From: Zarea fungicola
Taxonomy: Eukaryota; Ascomycota; Sordariomycetes; Hypocreales; Cordycipitaceae
Assembly (NCBI GenBank): GCA_900169235.1
Contig: FWCC01000372.1
Location: forward strand, 1 to 64,000
Direction: 5' to 3'
DNA length: 64,000 nt
Shown here: in pieces, positions 56,001 through 64,000 of the stretch
Layout: each line of letters opens with the position of its first letter
Numbering within the stretch: the stretch's first letter is position 1
The notes under the pieces: generated by a model
What the model saw: the letters and a program-made list of their open reading frames with translations, nothing else
The model's database searches: none
Told to the model about the DNA's origin: nothing
Made by a program: the position numbers and the translations under genes

Positions 56001-57716
56001 CTGCCTTTATTAGTGATGGCGAATAGGTATTTCGATTTGACCGTTTCTGCTCCCATGGTGTGGCCACCGGTATCGAGGATTTTGTCTTGTGATTCTTCAC
56101 AAATTCCGATAAGGCTCCCATTATTCCTCTGATGAATGCCATTTCGCTTCGTGCGACCTATTATAGCCCCATGAATGGAACCATTTTCATCTTCTCTGGA
56201 GCCGAAAAAGCTTCGCGGACACTCCAAAATGGCGTGTGTATTGCTCCCACCTACACCAAAGTTTGCTATTGATGCTCTGCGAGGCATCCCCTTGGGCCAC
56301 TCTGTGATTTTTTTGGGGAGCTTGCCGAAATTAGTAATTCTCTTTTACATCAACAAGGCCTTTTACGTACCGTAATATTCAGTGCCTCAAAGTCGATTTG
56401 TGGGTTGGGCTTGTCAAATATTGCAAGCGGGGGAATAGCCTCCTCCTCAAACATCTTGACCACCTTGGCAATGGCTGCAATACCACTGGCTGCTTCCGCG
56501 TGGCCAATATTTGATTTGATTGAGCCGACGATAACTGGCTGATCAGCCGGGCGAGCTGCTCCAAAGACGTTGCCAATAGCAGAAGCTTCTGTCTTGTCTC
56601 CCGTAAGGGTACCTGTGCCGTGCGCTTCCACGTACGGTGTATCCTTGACATCTATTCCAGCACTCTCATAACACTGCCGAATAAGCTCCTCCTGCGCTGT
56701 TTGTGATGGTGACGATATTGTCGGCGTCTTGCCATCTTGATTCATCGCAGTTCCATGGATAACAGCCCTAATTGGATCGCCACTGCGAATCGCAGCATCC
56801 AAAGGCTTTACAATCAGGCACCCAACTCCTTCACCACGCCCATAGCCACCCGCGCGCGAGTCAAAGCTATACGATTTGCCAGAGGCTGCAAGAAACCCCA
56901 ATGTGGACAAGCCGATGGCTGCACCGGGATGTAGTAAAAGATTGGTGCCTCCAACCACGGCCATGTCCGCGTCACCAGATTGGAGCGTCTGGCAAGCAAC
57001 ATGCAAGGCGGCCATTGCTGTTGAGCAGGCGGTGTCGACAGTAATGCTTGGCCCTCGAAGGTCAAAAAAGTGCGAAATTCGATTGGCTATCATGGTTGGC
57101 CCGTTGCCCGTGGCAGCATAGCGTGGGAGGTTGTCAACATCCATCATGAGGATGTCGTTGTAATCATGGAAAAGTGCGCCGGCAAAGACTGCCGTGCGTG
57201 ATCCTGCAACGGATTCCATAGGTAGACCAGCTGCATTCCATTAGCACCCTTACTTGCATCCTTGTTTGAACAACACACCTGATTCAAATGCTTCAAAAGC
57301 TGTTTCCAGCAGCATTCGAACTTGAGGATCCATGGACTAACGTATTATTTGTAAATAGCCTTGTTCAAATGTTTTGTCAATTACTTACACGCGCCATTTC
57401 GGCAGACATGTTGAAAAACGATGCATCAAAGTGTGCGACATTTTCATTCAGAAACTGTGCACCACTGCTGTGAAACTATTCATTGCTCACGCATTAGTTC
57501 GGGTAGTCGCCTCTAGTGTGTATGTCTTCTAACCGTGCCAAGGCGCTCAACTTTACCATCATGGAAAGCGGCTTCATTTAGACGGGACTTTGGCCATGGC
57601 GACCAAGTGTTTCTGGCATTCACTGCTAGGTTCCACAGACCGTCGGGTGAGTCTGCATCACCTGGGAAGCGGCAGCCAAGCCCGATAATGGCAAATGGGA
57701 TCGATTTCGCGCTCAT
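50007..57716 (-). CDS. Highly reducing polyketide synthase (KS-AT-DH-cMeT-ER*-KR-ACP)
   Basis: Seven exons (57716-57534, 57475-57389, 57336-57279, 57230-56371, 56320-55636, 55582-51159, 51107-50007) give 2465 residues with all phases agreeing. KS: Cys in VDTACSTAMAAL, His in EAHGTGTLTGD and KSNIGHAEAASG. AT: FTGQGAQW and GHSSGE. DH: His in LQDHAVQSQVLLPG, Asp in VLDSCFQVAW. cMeT: VLEIGAGFGATTAAIL, near residue 1388. The ER region (about 1750-2070) has GANSALGHAML where active domains carry a glycine-rich NADPH loop, so it may be inactive. KR: VVGGLGGLGLETALYLAR with SSLTAVVG and NYTAAGAY. ACP: GFGVDSLVAVELR, with Ser for the phosphopantetheine arm. No release domain. Product unknown. Confidence 0.93.
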
Positions 57717-60329
57717 ACTCAGGTCACAGCTCAAGATAACAGCAAGGCTGAATCGTGCAAGCAGAGTACGGCACGCTAGCCTTGTATAAATAATCAATCA
57801 CACCGCATTATTACACCTATGTTGCTGGGATTGAATAAGTATGTGTCCAAGTATCACATAATAGTCAGGCCATCCGTATTGGAGAAGTGGATTACGAGAA
57901 TTGTGATTATCGTGGCTAGTAAGGATGTGAGTGAGACATTCCACTTCAGCTACACAGGTAGCAGGTATAGTAGTCCTGGACTCTCAAATATGTACCCAGT
58001 AATCCCAGAATCACACATGGGCTGTGGGTACAAAAACCTCGACAGTGGGAGTCTCAATACTACCTTGGTTCCCTCACGCACAAATGGTCTCGGTCATATG
58101 ACTTTCTGTACTGGGACTTGTTTGCTTTTGTTGTTAGTTTATAATTTAAAGTGTACCGCACGGACAGGGGCCTCGGACGTTGTATTATTGCTACTAATTA
58201 CTGTTCGAGCCATAAATTCAACATTCAGCGGCTTATTGCTGGTCCCGACCTGAGTATATCGGCTTGAATCTCGATACCCGAGATCTCCACATTTTGCACA
58301 ACTTTTTTCCTTGCATTCTTTCGTGCAGCGGTCCAACTTACTCCCATCGTTAAAAAACCAATAGAATGATGGAAGGGTAGCAACCAGGGGTCGTGTAAAA
58401 TATCAGCCACGCCACCGACACATTTCGCAGCCTTGATTGCCGTCAACTGCCAAAGGAGAGGAGCCTGAGCAGGGATCCGAGAGCGAAAATGTTTGAGCCA
58501 AGAAGCGAGAGCAATCCGACCGCTCGGGTTGGTGGCTGGGCTATGAGACACGGCTGGAGAGTCTGAGCCACGCCGTCTCCTGCATTCCCGATCTTTATCT
58601 TTCACCAGCCTAATCCTAGAACCCTCACTGGGCTTTTTTAATACGATACATGCTTCTCCATATCATGAGCAGATATCTGAAGCAGAAAGCTGCCCATTCT
58701 GCGACCGCGGCCGTCTATATACAAGGTAGTGTCTCGAACACCATGGATTGTTAGTCAAATTGCCGATCGATTCGAGGCCGGCATATCCACGCAGTCCTAT
58801 TCTTCAACATTTTCTTTCCCAGTGCAGAGTGCTCTTAGCTCATTGGAGGCCATTTTGTCTTGAAATGCCACAGTCGTGGCTGACTTGCTCGACAATCACC
58901 GCATTGATCTTCCAGCTCCTGAATGAGACCACCTGACCAATTTAGGTGCTTGTAATACTACAATTTCAGAGTTAAATATGTCTCTGAAATCCACTGCAAC
59001 TACATTGCACATTCATACCTGTACAACAGTTTCCAAACTGGTAACACGTTGTCTAGATCAAAAGATGTCACCGCCCTTCCGTTCCTTGTTACGATGGCTT
59101 ATCTTGTAAGTCACAGTTGGATGCTTGCGCTAGGTAAGCTAGGTTATTCGACCAGTAATCACTCAATTATCGTTGAGAACAGAACTGTCATTAGAAGACT
59201 ATTGCTTAGACTGACCAATAGAGATCTGAATTAACTAGGGCTTGAGAACGCTCTCTCAAGTATCTGTTCATCTCTCTATTGAGTTCCTTTTTCATCTTAA
59301 ACCAATCACCAACAAGATAAACTGTTACTAATTTAAAATTACAAATCATTCATTCAGTATAAGCAGAATTGTCTTTCTTCAACGAGGAAGAGACTGTCGG
59401 GGCCTAGAAAGTGTATTGGATTGTAGGGATGCCCGGCCACGGCTCGTTATTGCTTGATCTTTTATGTTGTCTAGTCGGGTGGTTACCTAGCGCCCTCGGT
59501 TCTTGCACATTGACTGTCTACACAGTTACTAGTTCGACTTTTGGATATGTAGCTAGCGGCTACCGCAAGGAAAGATGATAATCATCCACTTATGTCCCGA
59601 AAGATGGCTGACAGCCGTAAACTGTGTCTTCTAATCAGCCACGTATCGTAAAGCACTTCCCTTTAGCCGAGACGGTAAATTCGCTCATAACCTCCTTTCT
59701 AAAGTACTCAGACAAGGCCGGTTGTTATTAGCATTATTAGGTCGAGGCGGATGACTTAATATTACAAACGATCTTCTCGCTTTAATGGCCTCGTCACAGA
59801 AAATCAAATCATGTATACCCCTCAAACGATATCATCATTAACAACGAGTGATGCTGTTGGACATGAGTAACTACCAGCTATTATTTCTCCGTTTTTTGCA
59901 GTGGTACTAGTAGTGAGAGATGGGCCGTCCACGTGTAGAAGGATTCACCTCATTTCAGTCGAATTAGTGCCTTGCTGCTGTGAATCGCGTGTGAATCAAG
60001 ACAGCGACCATGTGTGCTGAACTAATGTCTTATCAATCCTTTTTGTCCTCGCTTTCTTTTCCGTTTTTGTCGTTTCTGTCTTCGACAAAACCCTCGCTAG
60101 CTAGTGCTTGAACCACGCTTGATCCGGTACATGTGAAACCCACCACGTTTTGTACTCTACAGAGGTGGGTATCACAGATCCTCCAAAGTATACTTCTTAG
60201 CTATGATGGGTTAGTAACTGGTAACTAGTCGAGATCCAAGGCAGCAAAACGTGACGCCATATGTTTTGTATAGCAAATGTGGGTGCTGTATTGACCTCTA
60301 ATGCCTGGGGGGCGTGTGGGCAGCCGACT
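57717..60329. other. Long gene-poor stretch upstream of the PKS
   Basis: PKS promoter region followed by about 2 kb without recognisable genes. Frames at 57819-58253 (+) and 58225-58605 (-) have no motif. Composition becomes more AT-rich to the right. Confidence 0.5.
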
Positions 60330-61191
60330 CTAGAGCTTAGAAGTAGCCCATCGTGGAGCACGCTTTTCTAGAAAAGCGCGAATTCCTTCCTGCATATCTG
60401 CCCCTTCATATATTCGATTCATACTTCTATGGCGAAAGATATGAGTCGATTCTCTCATGCCCATCCCAGAATAACCCAGCTCCAGCCCATCTCTAGTGAC
60501 AGATACAGCTTCTGGGCTGTTATCAGCAACCATACGGGCATATTCCAACGCCTTTTGAACGACATCTGACGGTCTCTTGACAAGTGCATTGCAAAGACCG
60601 TAGTCTTAAAGTTCCTTTGCTGATATTTTGCGACCGGTCAACGCCCATTCGCTGGCCCGTTGCCGACCCATTGTCATTACCAGACGCGGCAAACCGCCGC
60701 CATGCGCAGCAATGCCTAGCTTGACTTCGGGAAGACCAAAGGTAGCAGACTCTGCTGCAATGACCAAGTCGCAGTTGAGAACAATCTCGCAGCCTCCGCC
60801 GTATGCTGGGCCATTTACAGCAGCTATGACTGGCTTTCCTCCCTGCCTATCCGAAAGCCCACCGAAGCCAGCTTACGGAAATTGCATCGGCACACCGCGT
60901 TGGCTATTAAGAATCCATGCTGTAAACGAATTAGTATCACTTTCAGCAGAAAATTATTCACTTCAAGGTGGAGAGAATGCACATGGTAAATCAACTCACC
61001 GTCCAAGTCCCCACCAACTTCTCGGGTCTGTTAATCATAACTACCAGTACGTCATGGTATGCAAGCTCAATCGTGCAGTGTTTTAAACCGCTAGGTGCAT
61101 TCGGAGGTAAACTGAGCGGCATGATTGACTCTTGCTCGTTCCCACCCTGACGTAGATGCTTCTGGACGAGTTCCTTTCCGGTAGGAAACAT
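60330..61191 (-). pseudogene. Enoyl-CoA hydratase/isomerase pseudogene
   Basis: The minus strand reads in order HDVLVVMINRPEK (crotonase start), GKPVIAAVNGPAYGGGCEIV, ATFGLPEVKLGIAAHGG, ALTGRKISAKEL and a normal C-terminus ending RAFLEKRAPRW. Two in-frame TAA stops interrupt it (near 60868 and 60604); both are explained by CAA-to-TAA, a C-to-T change. The part between RPEK and AWILNSQRG, which should hold the first half of the substrate pocket, is missing or unrecognisable. Family members hydrate enoyl-CoA in fatty-acid breakdown or polyketide tailoring. It is clearly dead here. Confidence 0.85.
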
Positions 61192-61610
61192 ATCGATGCT
61201 TTCAGGAGCTTATTGCGTAGCTTGTCAGACCCCAAGAGCTTTGGCCGAGGCGACCTGCATAATAACTACACATTCATAAAAAAGCGGTCAAGCCAGAGTC
61301 AAATTACAAATAGTCACATGCCGTAAGCAAATACCAGGGCGTATGGAGCCTAGGCTGAATCTGTAATTTCGTTCTTCGCAATGTTGTCTCAGTTGACGCA
61401 CAGGCTCAAGATGCTCCCTTTCCTGATTCACTTATGTCTCATGCGTAGACATGGTGTGTATACTTTGTATATATCTGGAATCTGCAGTCGAGGATAAGAT
61501 GAGGCTTTGGTGGAGACCCTTATCCTACGTCTGTTATACCTATCAGACTACCTCATGATTGAAAAATTTCAGTTGTAGCCAGCTGCCAACTTAACCCGCC
61601 ACGACACCCG
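61192..61610. other. Intergenic between two decayed genes
   Basis: No recognisable frame. The two pseudogenes diverge from it. Confidence 0.5.
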
Positions 61611-61691
61611 ATGTTCAAGGTTTTAGTTATCGGTGCTGGTCCAGTCGGGCTATAATTGGCCCATGCCTTGTCTGCTGTCAATATAAACTAA
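61611..61691 (+). pseudogene. FAD-dependent monooxygenase N-terminal fragment
   Basis: ATG at 61611 starts MFKVLVIGAGPVGL, the GxGxxG dinucleotide-binding start of FAD-dependent monooxygenases. An in-frame TAA follows, then LAHALSAVNI in the same frame. About 27 codons in, the similarity ends where transposon sequence begins (about 61692). A gene cut by the insertion and also mutated to a stop is the simplest reading. Confidence 0.75.
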
Positions 61692-64000
61692 CGTCGACCA
61701 CCCCCTTACGGGTCACCCCCACTTACGGGTCACCATTTTACACCAAAACAGGTGTTTTTCCCCTCTCAATAGCAGCAATATGAATAGCTATTAAATTATT
61801 ATAAAAATATAATTATTATATTTCTTAGCATTTATATACATAAAAAATTCAGAAGCTAGTAATATTTTTCTATATTTTAGTAGATTTTATTGAAATTTAA
61901 GAATTTAAAATACATATATAAGATATATAAAGTTAAAATAAATTATATTAGGCTTAATAGAATAATTATAATACTATAATAAATACTATTAAATTTATTA
62001 AAATTTAGACTTTTTTATATATAAGTTTTGTAAGCTATAAAAATTCTTTTAAAAAGTAGTAAGGAAAAACTTAAAAAGATACCCTACTTTTTCTATTTTT
62101 TCTTATAATCTTTTTTAAAAATTTATTTAAAGTATAAAACTTATATATAAGATACTTTAAATTCTTTTATATTTATTTATATTTATTAACGTAGTTCATA
62201 TACGAGCGGGCCACACAGGCGAGTGGGCCACCTCTCATGACTTTAAGGTATATAGCCAACCATAACAAAATAAAATAAAATAGAATTAATAAAATCTAAT
62301 CGGAATCCTTTAAAGAAGTGATTTCTACTTCGTTATCACATATTCTAGAATTATGGCCAATTTCACCACAATTACCACATCGCCGGCGGCGTGATTCATC
62401 GCGTTTTGGCTGACCAGAACCCTTAGCTTTAGCGCGTTTTTTCCTAACCTTAACCTGCAATTGAGTAGCTAAATATTTTCCATCTTCTAGAGTAAGAGAT
62501 CCTCTAGTCTACAAACGCTTTTTTTTAACGCATTGATGCCAAGAAAGTCGTTTATTTGCCGCCTCTAGGTGCTTGACTCAGTCTTATAAAAGGACTATTT
62601 ATTATAGAGCTTTTATTATGCACTTTAATATTTATATTAAACTATTAATAATTTCTGCTGGCGAGCTGCTCTAATGGCTTCTTATCCTCTTCTTAATATA
62701 TTCTATATAAGATAAAGCCTCTATTAGGTTATTAGGCGTTCACAGAAGCCAGGGAAGGGCCAATCCATTAGAGGTCCTTAGAGGCGAAGGCGTCTATAAT
62801 ATTACATCTAATTATAAAATAACATAACTTAGATTAAAAGGCCAAAGTCTAGTACCATGGAAACCTATAAGGGTATTTTTTTTTATTATAGTAGTATTAT
62901 ATGCACTATAAAATGCAGGTAGAAATTCCTCCTTAATAATGTGTATTACACGGGCTTACATTAGATCACCAATGGCTTGACTATATGCCTGTTTTAATGG
63001 CCAAAAACAAGCGACATCTAATGGCTAAAGTATATATAATAAATAAGCAGGCATATATAATATAATAATAGAGTTTGCTTTATAATATGACTTAAATTCT
63101 ACTAACTAGTGGCTTTTATGTCTATTAAGGATTAGGAGGCAATAGTGGCTAGAATTTGGCGGTTTTATATTATTATTAAAGTGTTTTAGCTAATCTAGGC
63201 CCTTTTTATTTGTCGTCTAGCCATTTTCTAATATAGAAATAGCCTAGGTGTAAGGTAATAAGCTATTTTTATACTAAGATAAGAGGTGGGTTTTGGCAGC
63301 AATAATAATATATAGCGGGATAATACCACTAGTCGCACTAATGCACTAGATAACTGTCGTCTATATCCAATTTCCTAGTTATATTTTTCAACCTTTTTAA
63401 CGCTTTTCTGATCCTATAACCACTATTTCTAAGCTTATTACGCCTATTATAAAGCCAGTCTCATTAAAGTTATAGATATTCACATCTTATATATTATATT
63501 TTATAATTATATTCTCTATAAACTAAAACCAGCCTTTAAATATCTTTAGATCTTTATATTAGGCTCTTTAATAGTCAATCTAACGTAATAAATGCGTAAT
63601 AACTTCTAGGTGTCGTCTAATAAAGCTTATAACCTAGTTCCTTCTAACTAGAATACCATGTCGTAGCTCTAATAAGCAATTCGCTATAACTTCCACGTCA
63701 TATAGGCGAGGCGGCTAGGAACGAGAATCTAGATTAAGGATATATTAAATAACTAGATCCTCCTCTTCTTTTTTTAATTTTCGACCATTTAGGCTTATAT
63801 TAGCTCAGCTTAGTATATTTCGTCGACGACGCTTAAGTGTTGTTCGGGGCATGTTATAGATTTAAGCAGCGCCTCAAATGCTTAATTTTAGGTCTTTTTT
63901 TAAAGCTTTAATAGCTAAGAGAACATTTGCTTTATTTAATGTAGAACCTATTTTCTATTGTTAAGTTATTAAGGTTAGAAGGTGTTCAATTAAAAAAAAA
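61692..64000 (-). mobile_element. RIP-mutated pogo/Fot1-type DNA transposon (partial)
   Basis: The minus strand still shows a pogo/Fot1 transposase in order from the right edge: HTH region near 63780-63930 (LLAIKALKKDLKLSI, then RTTLKRRR), the first catalytic-block relic IYNFNETGF at about 63450-63480 (Asp replaced by Asn), NNNIKP preceded by two TGG-to-TAG stops near 63190-63220, and a C-terminal zinc knuckle CGNCGEIGHNSRIC at 62345-62385. The DNA is extremely AT-rich with many stops, as expected from RIP. The left end has a repeated CTTACGGGTCACC motif (61703-61733), possibly terminal binding sites. The right terminus lies outside the window, so full length is unknown. Confidence 0.85.

Noticed and set aside
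1..64000. CRISPR arrays, rRNA genes, bacterial operons
   Set aside because: None present; gene structure is fungal with spliceosomal introns.

Overview
The window is nuclear DNA of a filamentous ascomycete (Pezizomycotina, most likely Sordariomycetes). The evidence is short spliceosomal introns (mostly 46-100 bp, GT..AG with CTAAC/CTGAC-like branch sites and one GC..AG), a highly reducing polyketide synthase, a Zn2Cys6 regulator, GPI/GH17 wall enzymes, and AT-rich ends that look mutated by RIP (C-to-T/G-to-A). Exon models were built by hand from splice signals and reading-frame continuity. Nearly all multi-exon models sum to an intact frame.

Layout. 1-600: AT-rich, RIP-like end. 1.6-3.1 kb: SRPK-type kinase with a one-base frameshift. 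4.0-4.5 kb: KP4-family small secreted protein. 5.9-9.1 kb: secreted GH105-like protein with eight Cys-rich repeats and an extra C-terminal domain. 10.1-13.9 kb: WSC-domain subtilase. 15.1 kb: decayed ubiquitin fragment. 15.5-16.2 kb: secreted Ala-rich, LEA-like protein. 17.3-20.1 kb: divergent formamidase/acetamidase and alpha/beta-hydrolase (frameshifted). 21.8-23.0 kb: GPI-type GH17 glucanase. 23.8-24.9 kb: thaumatin-like secreted protein. 25.8-26.6 kb: SDR oxidoreductase.

27.1-36.4 kb is the most interesting part. A large NLR (zinc-finger region, NB-ARC, TPR) is divergent from a DUF7580-like/subtilisin-like protease, which in turn is convergent with a gasdermin-like (RCD-1/HET-Q1 family) pore-forming gene. 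By analogy with Podospora het-Q1/het-Q2 this reads as a regulated cell-death or allorecognition module: sensor, activating protease and executioner. The executioner carries a one-base frameshift in this copy.

37.2-39.3 kb: methyltransferase and SDR. 40.4-44.5 kb: convergent Zn2Cys6 regulator and amino-acid permease. 45.9-48.9 kb: LRR-like protein of unknown role and an SDR. 50.0-57.7 kb: seven-exon highly reducing PKS (KS-AT-DH-cMeT-degenerate ER-KR-ACP). 60.3-61.7 kb: two decayed genes (enoyl-CoA hydratase and FAD-monooxygenase fragments). 61.7-64.0 kb: a RIP-mutated pogo/Fot1-type transposon that runs off the window.

Three otherwise well-preserved genes (kinase, hydrolase, gasdermin-like) each contain a single-base indel. 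These could be real inactivations or assembly errors; the sequence alone cannot tell. Family calls rest on motif recognition, not on database searches.
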